A DNA stretch of 64,000 nucleotides from Apostichopus japonicus (GCF_037975245.1 NC_092577.1:21078898-21142897), one strand, 5' to 3'. Shown: positions 22,866 to 35,359, counted from the stretch's first letter. The notes: generated by a model not told the origin, from the sequence alone. Program-made: numbers and translations.

Positions 22866-25800
22866 ATTTGTAGGCTCTGCGGAACAAGAGGTCATGAAAT
22901 TGCTGCTTCCAAATTAACCCCGAAATGCAATCTCAGTCGTGATATTTATAGCAGCTTGGATTTAGACATCAATGAAGACTCACAGGATATCCATCCTCCT
23001 TCCATTTGCGACACATGTCGACTGAAGGTATCTCGCTGGAAAAAAAATAAATACAAGCGAAAGAAAGATCTCCAACCTCCAAACATGACCATCCATGAGT
23101 TTTCAGCTCATGATGATGCCTGTGAAGTGTGTGCTGAAAGACAGTGGGATGCCAAGATTGTAGCGGATTTTTTACAGCAACAAGGAATGTTTTCTTGGAA
23201 TGAAGAAGGCGAGGTTGTTGGAGTTGTTGTGGATAGAGGGGGCAATGGAATTTTGAAGAAAGTTTCAGTGAAAGGCCAAAATATTGACTGCTTTGTTCTT
23301 GGTAAGAGGGTTGAGATTCCCTTCAAATCTATGGAAGATGTGGCAACAAAATTTTTGGATGCATCCATTTGTCCTGGCAATGGGGACTTCCAAGAACTAG
23401 CTCATACCAATCTATACTGTGGACTGAAGTCGCAGAGTGGATCTTCTATAGCAACTGTGGAGAAAGGTTTTTATGATGGGAGAACATTGCAGTCAAAATA
23501 CACCATAAGGCATGCAAACTGTCAGCTTATCTTACCACAGTCTGTAGCTACTGCAAGCAATAGGTCATTTACTCTATGCAAAGCGTGTTTATTATATAGA
23601 TCTACCTTGCAGAGAGCACAGGAAGGAAAAAAAACAGAGAAATGAGACAAAAGCCAAATTTGTTCCAACCAAATTTTTATCTCCAGATGAACTGCGTGAA
23701 AAAGTAGGTCAACTGAATCAAGAAAAGACAAGTTTTCTCCAGCAAAATAGAAGATTGAAAGAAAGAATTGAACAGAGTCTGAAAGAGGATTCTGTGGAAA
23801 TTATAGAAGAAGAAGCTGAGAAGCTAAGCGATATTGTTGGTAAAAGCAAAGAAGACATTCAGAAATTACTCTCTCCCGGAAGTCACTGTCACTTGTTGTG
23901 GAAGCAACAAATGGAGGCAGCATCAAAACCAGCTAAACAAATGAGATGGCATCCTGCTGTTTTGAGATGGGCCATAGCAATACACATGAAGTCAGCCTCT
24001 GCATACAGCATTGTTCGGGAAGCCGGCTATCTCTCTCTGCCTCATCCTAGTACGCTGTATAAATATACACACTTTACCAACCCTCATACTGGCATTAACT
24101 CAGAATTGTTAACAAAATTTTACAGGGACAACAATATTTCGTCAAGAAAAAAACATGAAAAGTATGTTGCACTGCTAATGGATGAGATGAAGATATCTTC
24201 CGGACTTGCCTTCTCACGGAGCACGGGTAGGCTTATTGGTTTCTGCGACATTGGCTCAATAAGCAGTGAAATGGAAGATTTTGAGAAAAGATGCACATCA
24301 GACAAAACTGAACCAGTTCTAGCGTCTCATGTTCTGCTTTTTATGGCAAGAGGAATTACCACCTCTTTAAAATTCCCAGTAGCTTACTATGCAACTGCTA
24401 GTCTTAAAGCATCCCAGCTGCATAACTGCATTGAAACTTATGGATTTAACTGTTCTATGCCTTGTAAGTGATGGTACTGCCAGTAATAGACGACTGTACC
24501 AGAACTTAGGAGGAAAAGGCAAAACAGAACTGTCTCCTGCTCATTTTTGTTGGAACTGGTTTGGGGATGAGGAGAAAATTTTCTTCATTTGTGATGTCCC
24601 ACACCTCCTGAAGACTCTCCGTAATAACATGGAAAATTCAAACTGGAGTAGAAAGACCAGAAATTTAGTAGTAAGTATTTTAATTTTATCAGTTTTATGT
24701 TGGCTTTGATGTCACTGTGCAACAGTGCAAAGGAGTCCCACATCTACTGATGGTGGTGTGAATCAATTTTCGTGCATGTTTCTTGACTATATCTCAGAAG
24801 AGAATGATGGACTTGGTAACTGGACTCTCCACATTGAAATGAAGAGCCCAATCATTTTTTGTGGAGATGAAAGGTCATCTGACGTCAGTCAAATATGCCA
24901 GCCGAATGTAGTCACTTGAAATCGTACTAACTTTGGTATTATTGAGCAATAAATTGATGGTGCAGATTTGTCAAAACAGAGCTATTTCTTGAAGAATATA
25001 ACAGAAAATTTGGTAAATGAAGTGATGAGAACTTGATTGAAGTTTTGCACTCTGATTTACAAGTCCAATACAGGGATCCACTCTATGCATTAATTTTCTT
25101 TTGTAACACTTCATTTGTACAACTTTCTTTTTGTCTGTCTTTTTGTAGACTCCTGCAATGTTTTTACCTCACTGAGTGGTGCATGTACTCTTTTGCTGAT
25201 ATGTAATACAAACATTTTATCTATCTTATTTCCAGTTTCGAGGACAAAAAATTCAATGGACAGACCTGATATCATTCATGGAATGGGACCAAGGGCGGCA
25301 CAGAACTACGCAAGGCTTGCGGTTTGCTCCGAAGCTTACCCATGAACACCTGTACTTGACGCCAGGCCTTCGGATGAAAGTACGCCTTGCAGCTCAGGTA
25401 CAGTGTGTTGGTTCCTTAGTCTATTTCTTTAGATAGGCACCTTTGCATTCCAAACTTGAATGATCAAAGAGGTCATGTTTTAAAAATGTTTAAAGATGAA
25501 ACAGAATTAAGTTAGGAAGTAGGCTGAAGCTGTATCTTTTTTTCACAAGTCATCAATTTTCAGTAAATGAGTGGCAATCACATCCAAAAGGCTCATACAG
25601 GAGTAAGAACAGGCTCTATCATTAGTGTTGTTATATCTTTATTGGTCACAAGATGCAGATATATTCTGTCAAACTCCGTTTCAGAATGAGCAACATCCTT
25701 ACCCATAGTAGGTGGTCCTGCCTTTTAAATAAATGTTGGGTAACTTGGATTTTAGTGTCACATGATGCTCCCATGTAACCTTTGCTTGGGAACTTACTCA

Positions 25801-27524
25801 TTACACAATACATAGCTAGTTAATACTGGTTGTACTATTTCTAGTTCTCTCTTTTTATCTTGCAATGCATATATTCATAAATTCCCAATGCCTAAAACAT
25901 CACATTGAACGTAACAGGGTAATTTGGCCATTTTATTAATTTGTGTATGCTTTGTATTTTCTTCTCAGGTCATGTCAAACACTGTGGCCAATGGATTGGA
26001 ATTAATGAAAAGAAAAGAGCTTGGTTCAGCCATATTATTTTTACGGAAGGTCAACAAATTTTTTGATTGCTTGAATGTGGCTAGGCTGGATCAAGGCACT
26101 CGCTCTAGGAATGAAAACCTGAAGCCATATACTTCTGAAGATGACCCACGCTTTGAGGTAGGCATACAGTTTTTTTTCTATAATGTCTATACATTGCTTC
26201 TTAATAGAGGTAATTGACAAAAAAAACAAAATATAATAGACCTTCACACTCTTTGTGCAGTAACACTTGTACAGTGTGTAGATATGCAGATGCATTACAC
26301 TGGTAGTGTGTGTACCAGTTTTGCGAAATAGTACAAAAAGGGATGCACACCTTTTGTGCAACTGAGATCATATTGTATTAAATATGTCAGAGAGAAAACA
26401 AGTGTCCAATCGCTAAAGGGTAAGCTTCATATGATGATACAGTACTGTTGAGGAACATGTCATAGATTGACTTGGCATGTTATATTTTTTCCCCCACGGC
26501 CCCACCTAATTCTGAGGTAATACAGCTGTTTCTATTCCTTTCATTGGTTGACATTATTTGGTTTTACCACTGAATTGTGCCTTTCATTATGCCTTTCATT
26601 ATGAATTGTGCTTTCCATTTCATTCTGTCCATCAGATCATAAAGATTTTTCATTTTTCATTTTCAGTGGCTGCTAAAGAACTTTCTTGGATTCCTCACAG
26701 AATGGGCAACTGAGGGTGAAACCATAGAGGGTCTGACAAAGAAAGAAAAAGGCCAGTTGTGTATTAGCAGGCAAACCATTGCAGGAGTTTACATGACAGG
26801 TATGTTGGTTTAAACCATTTATAATGACCTTTCTGTCAATTGTCTAACATAATTTTAAGATTAGCACTTGATATAATAATGATCCCAATTTGAATGGAAG
26901 CACATGGTTTGATTTGTCTTAAGTTGTTTAAAGTAAGTGCAATAAATGCCGCAGTATATGCTTTTATGTTGTGGCAATGTGCTTAAAGATGCAATAAATG
27001 TAAGCTGTTTATAGAAAATGATAGAAAAATAAACCTGTAAAATTTGTGAAGGGTTGTGAAATATCTCCTATTTTCCTTCAATTAATAGGCGTATGATACC
27101 ATGCTGGCTGTCAAATATACATGTTTTTTACAGTGTGAATGTCCAATTGGTTACTTCTGGTTTTGACATCTTCTAAATACTCTTCTTCATCTTATTCTCC
27201 CACAGTTCATTCTTTCACTGAGATTGCCAGGAAGCTACTTAGACTGGAAGGGGTCCGGTATGTTCTCAGCGATAAGTTAAACCAAGACCCTATTGAGGAG
27301 TTCTTTGGTAAGCAGCGGGGGCAGGGGGGCACCATGACAACCCAACTCTTGAGCAGTTTGGCCATGCATATGTCAGGAACATAGTGGCTGGCAGTCTTGT
27401 TCGCGGTCCTGCTCGAGGTAATGTAAGGAGCCGGGATGCAACCCTTCCAACAGAGAGTGAAGAGCCTTTACAAAAAAGGAAGAAACCTCACCAATTTGGG
27501 TTTTCCAAAGAAGCTCCACTGTGA
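22866..27524 (+). CDS. P-type transposase with ZAD-like zinc finger
   Basis: Five exons: 22866-24670, 25236-25397, 25969-26157, 26667-26799, 27206-27524, with GT/AG sites and matching phases. The N-terminus has C-x2-C (CRLCG) and, 37 residues on, C-x2-C (ICDTC), a spacing like ZAD zinc fingers rather than THAP; further CEVC and CKAC pairs follow. The core reads RWHPAVLRWAIAIHMKS, LPHPSTLYKY, LLMDEMKISSGLAFS and LVSDGTASNRRLYQNL, then GLRFAPKLTHEHLYLTPGL, and LNQDPIEEFFGKQRGQGG in the last exon, the diagnostic P/THAP9 block. Frame changes occur at A8 (near 23630), TTT (near 24445) and G6 (near 27320); beyond the last the reading continues openly to the stop at 27522-27524. An in-frame TGA precedes the first Cys pair at 22863, so the true start or first exon is not identified and may have been cut off by the PLE insertion. 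Confidence 0.85.
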
Positions 27525-27679
27525 GACAGTTTGTTGAACTCTGGACGTCAGGAACCCTCTTAAGATTTTACATATTGGTTGGTATAGGGCCTAAGTTTTT
27601 GTTGTCTATCATAATCGTAGCCTATGCATTCATGCTGGCGTGTATGTAATATGTATGTGAATGTTTATGTTGAGCCCAG

Positions 27680-27960
27680 CTTTTAAACACGATATCTCAA
27701 GAAGGGAAAGTCAGGCCATTTTCATATGTGGTGTGTAGAAGTACTACACTGAGTACATGAAGCCTATTGGTTTTGGTAGAGGCAAGGTCATTTGGGGACA
27801 ACAGTCAAAAAGCCTTGTAAACATAATGTTGCAAGAAGGGAACCTTGGAAAGAGAGCATATTTAGTATGTCATTGAACCATATTAACTAGTTGTTTGGTG
27901 GAGGTACATGGTCGTTTGAGTTCACCAGGGGTAAAATTTTGAAAACCATGTTTTACACAA
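27680..27960 (+). repeat. Two units of the 11-kb-type repeat, opposite orientation
   Basis: Contains GATATCTCAAGAAGGGAA, CTATTGGTTTTGGTAGAGG, CAAGGTCATTTGGGGAC and CCTTGTAAACATAATGTT, twice over. These are the reverse complement of the blocks in the 11030-11590 array. Confidence 0.65.
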
Positions 27961-28456
27961 TATTTCAACCAGAACAGATTTCATATTATGTTTGTTGATG
28001 TATCATATTTAGTACAAGAAGGCTGTTGTTGAGGTCAATGGGTGTTTCAGGACAGCCTGTGTGCTTTTCACTGTATTTACTAAGATCAAGTTTGTTGTAC
28101 TATATATTATGTCAAATTCATGCTACATAATCAAAAACTTTTTCATTCTGGTTAATTAAAGGAATGTTGGTGTTTTTGTGGTGCAAACAAAAAGTCATTC
28201 CTTTGAGACAATGGTTTGTTTATGTAAGTAATGGTAGGCAGTTCATAATTAAGGAACTGGTTAACTTTATCTTCAAGAAATAAGAGTTATCACAACAAGA
28301 ATTTTACTGCCTTGTAGCTCTGTATTGTTGGCTCAGGCTTTCAAATAAGCAAAAATTGCTTACTCTTGTAATGCTTAATAATTTGGGGGATGAAAGATAT
28401 TGCCTTAGTTTCTTGGTGAGACTGAATGGCTTATTAATATTAACCGACATGAAATT

Positions 28457-29330
28457 TTACATGAATTATGCCCCATTAATCAGGATTTAATTAAAGAGGA
28501 TTTCTGGATAAAGTTTGAACCAATTCAGGTATTGTTATACTTATATTATTAGCTTCCCCTCAGCCATCTGTGTCAATGTTTGAATTGTGTTCGATATTCT
28601 TCATTTTCAGTTTTAAATAATTGGTTCTCATTGGAGTCCCCTTTTGAAATGTGGGAGGCACATCTGAAATTAAGTGTGGATGGATATATGACACTATCAA
28701 TTTTTATTCTATTTTCAAGAAACAGATATCATTGAAAATCCGTTTACAGTAATTTCATTTATATCTAGGTTAGAGGGTACTTATCGTGTGTGTATGTTGA
28801 GAGGGGCTTCATGTAATTTTAATCACCTGTGATTGTTCAGTAGTATTGTTTGTTGTTGGACATTCATGGAAAAACAAATTATAGGCTTGCTAAAAGCAAT
28901 GGATGTGTAAATGCTGTGTGCACATGTGGAGAAATTCTAGCCTGATGTGTGTTGGTGTCAATTAATTTTTTTTTGGAGGGGGGAAGGGGGGTAAGGCAAG
29001 ATTACTAACAGATTGCAGTACTGTATATTGGCATTATCATTCATAAGAGATTAAAAGTTTAAAAAAAAATAGATTACGTATGTTGTGAAATGTTTATTGA
29101 AAGATTTACTGATTTGTGGGTATTCAGGCAAAATATTTGCAATATTTGGGCCTAATATATACTATTTTCCAGGTTTACTGACTTCTTTGCTGTAATATTT
29201 TGAGCTTAAGTGAATCTTATTTATTTTCTGTCAGATGTCTATTCACCTCAGTTTGAGGCAAGATTACATGAATTATCTCCCATTAGTAGGGCCTTGGGTG
29301 AAGAGGATTTCTGGATAAAGTTTGCATTGG
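28457..29330 (+). repeat. Pair of 65-bp direct repeats 0.8 kb apart
   Basis: Both 28457-28523 and 29263-29324 contain TTACATGAATTAT, CCCATTA and GAGGATTTCTGGATAAAG followed by TTTG. Intervening DNA shows nothing recognisable. Confidence 0.65.
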
Positions 29331-30285
29331 CATTATTAAGAGAACTTTCCCTTAGCCAAAACACAGCATAGGAAGACACTAAAATTAGGCTAGGGCAACT
29401 GGCCTAGATTAAGTATTTTGGAGACAGAAAGCCCAGTAGAGGGTTGAAAGAAAAGCTCTCTCCTCACTTATGTTCGGTATTTTCATAGGCACAAATTCCT
29501 TAAAAGTACATAGGCAAAGTGTCTCTTGGGATTCTTGTCGGCTTCATGTTCTGGCCTGGAAATAACTGAAAATCAGAGTGAGGTCTTTGTCGATATAAAG
29601 TCAAGAAGATAGTCATTTTAAATGGTTCGATAACTACATAATTTTTTTCTTGCTCAAGACAAAAGATTAAAAGGAGAAAATTGCTTTCATTTTTCAAAAC
29701 ATGACATCTCTTTAATAAATTATCAGGAGTTAATCAAAAGCAGTTGACCTCATCATGCAATGCACTTTCTTTTCAAACCCCCTGCCCCCCATCAGCCCCT
29801 ATATACAAAGTTAATAAGTTTACAAATTTTAATAAATTTTCTTCCATTCAGTAACTAGTAAACACTTGTGTTTGCACCATGTTTCAAAATAAGAAACATT
29901 TAATTGGTAGATTAGAGGATTAAACGTACAGTAGGATCAGTGTTACTGTTAAGAATCTAGAAACAAAAAACAGCCATGATATTTACACCTAAATTTGAAA
30001 ATACTCACAACTCACTTAATTTCAATTGCTTATTTCTGGGGGTACAGTTTAGTGCCTGTTAGGCCTACAGTGATACTACAATAACAACAGTTAAGTTGTA
30101 TACCGTGCTTAATTGACAAATACTGTAGGTGAAAAATTATAATATATAAAATATGCATTTATAAAGAAGTTAAAGAACTGTGTAACGCTTCGTTTTGTTT
30201 GTACAAAGATAATCATATTTCATCCATGTCATGTTGAAACAAATCCCCCCCCCCCCCAAACACCATGGAACGCATACTGGAGAAG

Positions 30286-32172
30286 TCATTTTGAAAGTTC
30301 TTTACGCAGACTTTTTTCTCCCTTTTTGGACACTTCACGTTCCTTCTGTTTTCTTATCATAATGTAAACTTTAACAAAAGCCTCGCAACGCATCTTCAAA
30401 AAGTTCTTGACCACCTCTTGAAAAAGTTTCTCCCTTCTTTCCAATGTAAGTGGTTTTGATGTCAGCTCCCACTTTTGTGTGACCTTTCCACGTTCATAAA
30501 TGTTGTTAAGTAGTCCTATCTGTATGTTGAGATGCTGGAAAAGGGCAATATTATCCTGTTGCAAACTTGCTCTTACAATCAGCTCCATTGCTTTGAAAAA
30601 CAAGTAAACATTATCTTTCACAACAAAGAGTCCGCCTCTGTTCTGTTTCTCCAGCCAGACTTTTGTATATGCCACAAATGTAGGTGCATCTTCCACACTA
30701 TTTTCTCCCCAAGACTCCAGTACTTTAACAAATGCAGCTGCCGTCTGATTGTTTTTTAGACACTTGTAACGTTTAAGTAACTTGGCTGGAATATATCCAG
30801 AACAGTAGCGGAGAGCTTGCTCTTCGTTTTTGTCCATTGTAACATCCTTTGACAGCTGCACCTGTGCTGGCATATCTTTGTCCATCATTTCATGCATAAG
30901 TTGCCTGAACATTTGCTCCAGCAAATACTGGAAAAGGGACACCTCCTCTTCTTCTTCATGCTCAATGTTCAAGTCATTAAGTAGTGCCTTCCACAGAGTG
31001 GGCAATTTCTTCTTCATACGTAGAGAGTGAAACTCTTGCCACATTTGTCCTTTGCATTCCTCAGTCCATAATTGTCCTCTTACAACTGATGCCACCTTTT
31101 TCCACAGTTTTGCTGTTACTTTTGTTAAGAAAGCAGTAGCTTCAGAACTTCCAATAGAAGCCGGTACACCAGTTGCAAGGTGCTTCACTTTAGCCACCAG
31201 GGGTGTCTCCATTTTAAATAAGGGTAAAGTAAACACCAAGTCCACTGCTGTTTTTCCATAATGTTCAGCTCTTAATGCTGCATCTTCTTTTCCATACCTC
31301 CTTTTTGGGTACTTCATCCCACCTGCAATGGAAGAGACATGGAACATATGAAATTTGCCGAGAGACCAGTAAAGTTAGCATACAGAACTTCTTCAATTTG
31401 GGGCACTGCAGCACTTTTACTTTAGATTTGAGTGACTATGAAAACACAATCTTGCCTGCTGAGTCAGGACATATATTCTGTCTGAAAGGCTGGTGGGAGG
31501 GGGGAGCCGCCTGCCTTGTACGCCCATGCCAAACAGATCAAGAGATGAGCATTTTACAACTAAAATCCTCCATACTGAAGTTGAACACTACAAAAAAAAA
31601 CGTGTGTAAGCATTGCTTCATACCAGATAGCTGCTACTCTAACAGGTCCATTCTACTGAGCTAACTTTTAGGATTAGGCCTAGCTACTAGTAGCACTTAC
31701 TAACTCAGTAACTGAGTGTAGGTCTCAGGGTTGCATTGTTGAACTTAGGAGGATAACTTTTTTTTTAAAACGAAATAGTGTAGGTGTAGATAAGGTTTGA
31801 AAGATCATACTTCGTCTGAGAATGGATTCTGTGTTAGATAAAGAAAATTATTACTAACCTGCAACTTGTTGATTTGTTGTAACATCTGTTCGTGAGGAAA
31901 GTCGTATGCAACTCTCGCAAAACCAGTCCCCACGTACATCAAATGTATTTTACACAGTTCCTGTGAAAGTATTTGATAGTGCAAGTTGGCTCAGAGCAAA
32001 CTATTATGTCTTCTAGGGAAGGCAGTCTGCAAATACAAACACTACAACTTTCCTAATTTTTTTCTGACCCTATGACGTCCTCAATCGCCACCAAAAAATC
32101 TTCAAAATCGCTTAAGTCATCTTCAAAATGATCAAATTCTGCACCGCTTTCGCTACTTTTCATGGACGCCAT
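30286..32172 (-). CDS. PHD finger protein, convergent partner of the P-type transposase
   Basis: Two exons on the minus strand: 32172-31859 and 31322-30286, joined in phase 1 at clean GT/AG sites. Exon 1 starts MASMKSSESGAEFDHFEDD, has an in-frame TAG at 32055-32053, and continues ESCSVCICRLPSLEDIIVCS, CTIKYFHRNCV and, after a one-base shift, GDWFCESC. This C-C-C-C-H-C-C-C order is a PHD finger. Exon 2 has about 346 intact codons. It includes PKRRYGKEDAALRAEHYGKT, ALRYCSGYIPAKLLKRYK, TKVWLEKQNRGGLFVVKDN and a Lys-rich C-terminus, with an acidic Glu run near residue 145. I recognise these motifs as a repetitive, unnamed family in invertebrate genomes but cannot name a function. Its stop codon faces that of the transposase across 2.76 kb. 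Confidence 0.75.
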
Positions 32173-32662
32173 TTTCAAGGTTCGTTGTTTGGCGTCGCGT
32201 CTTTCACATTACGTAACAAACAACCGAAAATTCACGAAGGCGTTCCGAAGAGTTCCGATGCCCATATATGGTCACGGTAGGTCCTGCTGATAGGTTGACA
32301 GATTTTACGACCGACACACGCTCATGTGTTTGCGTGACCTTGTTCCAGCAAACCTCACTTCAAAGGCGGCACCTTCGAGCTCTCTCCAGTAGCAGCTCCC
32401 TGGTGTGAACAAAAATAATAATACTGAAACAATTTACAGCGGGTATCGTCTACAAGGGTTGCCTAATAACGTTTCGTGTTGACACCACAGAGTCAAAGTA
32501 AAGTCGTCACAGTGAAGTCCACAGAGTCAAAGAGTCATCTTGTGATAGGCCAAACTCCCAAAGTACATAGAAGTAATTGAAAAGAGTTTAGGTGTGTTTT
32601 TCAAATTCAAGGTCATTGTTAGATTAGACTTTAGCCGTAGAGTAGCATAATTTTGTGACAAA

Positions 32663-34130
32663 ATGAGTACTATTACAGTGCCATTACCACAAAACTTCGA
32701 CCTGAAGGATAATTTGAAGAACTGGGAGAAATTCAGATTATTGTGGGATAGTTATCTCACTCTCACGGAGTTGGATAAAGAAGATGAGAAAATCCAGGTG
32801 GCAACATTTGTAACTTGTATAGGCCCTGAAGCATTCGAAATCTACATCAATTTGCCATATGAAAATGCTGTAGATCGTACAAAAATTGCCAAAATAATGA
32901 GCTTATGGGAAGCATAGTATTGGGCAGACAAACGTAATCTATGAAAGATACATGTTTAATAACTGCACTCAAGTACCAAATAAAATGTTTGACGAATTTG
33001 TTGTGAAACTGAGAATCTCTGGATCCTCGTGCGAATATGGCACACTAAAGGGTCAAATGATTCGAGATCGTATTGTATGCGGCATAGCTAGTAGAAATAC
33101 TCTGAACAAAAATTATTGCAATCATAAGAGTCATAAGAAATCAGTGAAACATTTTGACAGTAGTTAAAGTAGAGACGAAAACGCACAATCTTCGAGTGAA
33201 TCAGTTCTGTCTGTAACATTACAGGAAGATGTAAACAATGTTGATATAAACAGAGTGAGTCCATATGTGACCAAAGTATATGCCACGTTCCAAGTTGAAG
33301 GATCACTTGCAATGTTTCAAATTGATTCAGGGGCATCATGTAATGTCATACCTGAAAGGTATGTGTCCCTGAAGGCACTGAGATTAAAGAGTCACAAAAA
33401 TCTCACCATGTACAACAATGATCCAATGCCAATTGTGGGGACTTGTAAATTGAGGTTGAGAAACATTCTGTGCAGTTTGTTGTTGTGCAAAGAAACAAGC
33501 AAGTGCCACTTCTTGGATCGCGGGCATCACAGCAAATGAAATTGATTAAAGTGTTGTATGAAAACATATATAACAAACGAACTGAAAGTCCTGAAATTGA
33601 AGGGGGGGGGGGGGAAGTAAAGCAAATTGAGAAAACTAACTGACCGCTGACAAAAGAAAATGTGATAAAAGCTTATCATGATGTATTCACAGTTGTAGGG
33701 TGTATGCCAGGTAAAGTACACCTGGAAACTGAGCCTAATAACACGCCAGTTATTATACCACCAAGACGTGTTGCGATATCTATAAAACCTAACCTTAAAG
33801 GGGAGCTGAAGCGATTGAACAATTGCATGTGATAGACAAGGTTGACGAACCTTCTGATTGGGTGTCAAGTCTGGTTAGCATAATCAAACCCAGTGGTAAA
33901 CTGCGTGTTTGTATTGACCCACAACCATTCTTAAATAAGGCTCTAAAACGGGAACAGTGCCCGTTACCTGTTATGGAAGATATTCTGCCAAGTGTTGATG
34001 ATGTAAAGGTTTTTAGCAAATGTGATCTGAAAGAAGGATTTCTCCAATGTGAGTTGGATGAAAGTTCTTCCAAGTTGACCACATTCCAAACCCCATGGGA
34101 AGGGTACAAGTATAAACGCATGCCGTTTGG
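32663..34130 (+). pseudogene. Ty3/gypsy gag-protease-RT, interrupted
   Basis: The plus strand reads a gag start at 32663 (MSTITVPLPQNFDLKDN, then NWEKFRLLWDSYL), changes frame near 32917, and continues with KMFDEFVVKLRISG. The protease motif FQIDSGASCNVIP is intact near 33322. After a G13 run at 33602 come HLETEPNN, VIIPPRRVAI, then DWVSSLVSIIKPSGKLRVCI near 33860 and FLQCELDESSSKLTTFQTPW. RT stops at KRMPFG at 34130, where the hAT-like element begins. Beyond its right end only GISL remains of the RT before the reading is lost at about 35375. No zinc knuckle was seen. The 5' LTR is not clearly bounded. Confidence 0.85.
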
Positions 34131-35351
34131 CATGGGCGGCGATCCTGGGGGGGATGGGGGGGATATATCCCCCCCATGAAAATGGGTGGAGGGGATGTAA
34201 TACACCATATCCCCCCACCAAATGCCAGGAATAAGAATATTTTCATGCCTTCATTTATGCATCATCGTGAATGTACGGCTCTTTTTAGCTTCATTTCTCG
34301 CCTATACCATAAACGCAGTGCGATCTTTTCAAATAAACCGTCTTTATAAAGCAAGAATAGTTGACTGTAGGCTTCATTGGCCCTATAACAACAAAATGTA
34401 TTATTGCGCCCACGGTATTGATATAGTACATATATGCACCCTCATAGTATTCATATAGGCCCTATAGTAGGCCTACACACGTACATGTTCCCTCGAACAG
34501 CTGAGAATCTCATGTTACCAGGGTAATGCTTAATTTGGGGCGTCGGAGCGGTTCGCCGGACCAATATTCACGGCGCAAAAAAAAAGGAGAAAAAAGTAGC
34601 ACTAAGAAGAAAAAAAAGGCAAAAAATAAAGAACCAAAATGAAAACATACTTCAAAATGTGTTTCAGAAGATTAATCGGGTACAAAAACAGACAAGGGAG
34701 AATGCACAGAAGAAAAGCTCGGGAAGTGCCATTTCCTGCAATCTGGGAGGCATTTTTTCAAAATTTTCTCCATTACGCTACGCGCCAACCAATGGTGGCG
34801 CGTAGCGTAGTTTGACCTTCCAAACGTCCCCCACCCCCCCGATAATTATGGTAGATGGCCACACTCTGATCTTCCATACCAATCCCAAATAGCTTCCGAC
34901 GCCCCTGTTAATACACGTACGTTTCACCTGGATGCCCTAGCAATCGGTACCTAGGAATGTAACTATGTGTAATTGTGTATTGCATGTGTATAGGCCTATA
35001 TAATAGCCTGCATGAGGCCATTTTCTTCATCGAATAATATAAAGAGCTCTCGAACATTCTAACGTAGCGCCTGAAACAAGATTGACAGGGGCAATTTTCC
35101 CAAAATAACACCCGAAATTAAAAAAAAGTATTTTGGATCCTGATTATGAGATATTTCGGACATGAAATCCCTATTTTAAAGTTGGGTATATGCCGCTTGG
35201 AAACCTCGGCAAGTGCCGTTTCCGGCCATCTAGAGGGTTTGTAAATCCCCAAATTTTCTTGTACGCTTCGCGCCAACTCATGGTGGCGCTACGCTTAGAT
35301 AGTCAACAAGGTCATATCCCCCCCACTCGGAAGTACGGATCGCCGCCCATG
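34131..35351. mobile_element. Non-autonomous hAT-like element, 1,221 bp, with 8-bp TSD
   Basis: Perfect 15-bp terminal inverted repeats CATGGGCGGCGATCC mark both ends. The 8-bp duplication CCGTTTGG flanks them exactly (34123-34130 and 35352-35359). There are G- and C-runs next to each end and two copies of the GC-rich hairpin module (34776-34810 and 35263-35302). No transposase is present. The insertion falls inside the codons of the gypsy RT MPFG motif. Confidence 0.92.
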
Positions 35352-35359
35352 CCGTTTGG

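Larger units (their letters stand above)
27525..30285. other. Intergenic region between two convergent genes
   Basis: No ORF with a recognisable product. It contains copies of the 11-kb-type repeat at 27680-27960, a direct repeat pair (28457 and 29263) and G- or C-runs near 28975, 29780 and 30245. If the flanking genes belong to one transposon, this would be its shared 3' region. Confidence 0.5.

Noticed and set aside
24725-24919. ORF of 64 codons in the first intron of the P-type gene
   Set aside because: No P-transposase motif, and it falls between a good donor (24671) and acceptor (25235).
33795-34246. Minus-strand ORFs across the gypsy RT and hAT end
   Set aside because: They are antisense shadows of the RT and of G-runs in the hAT end.
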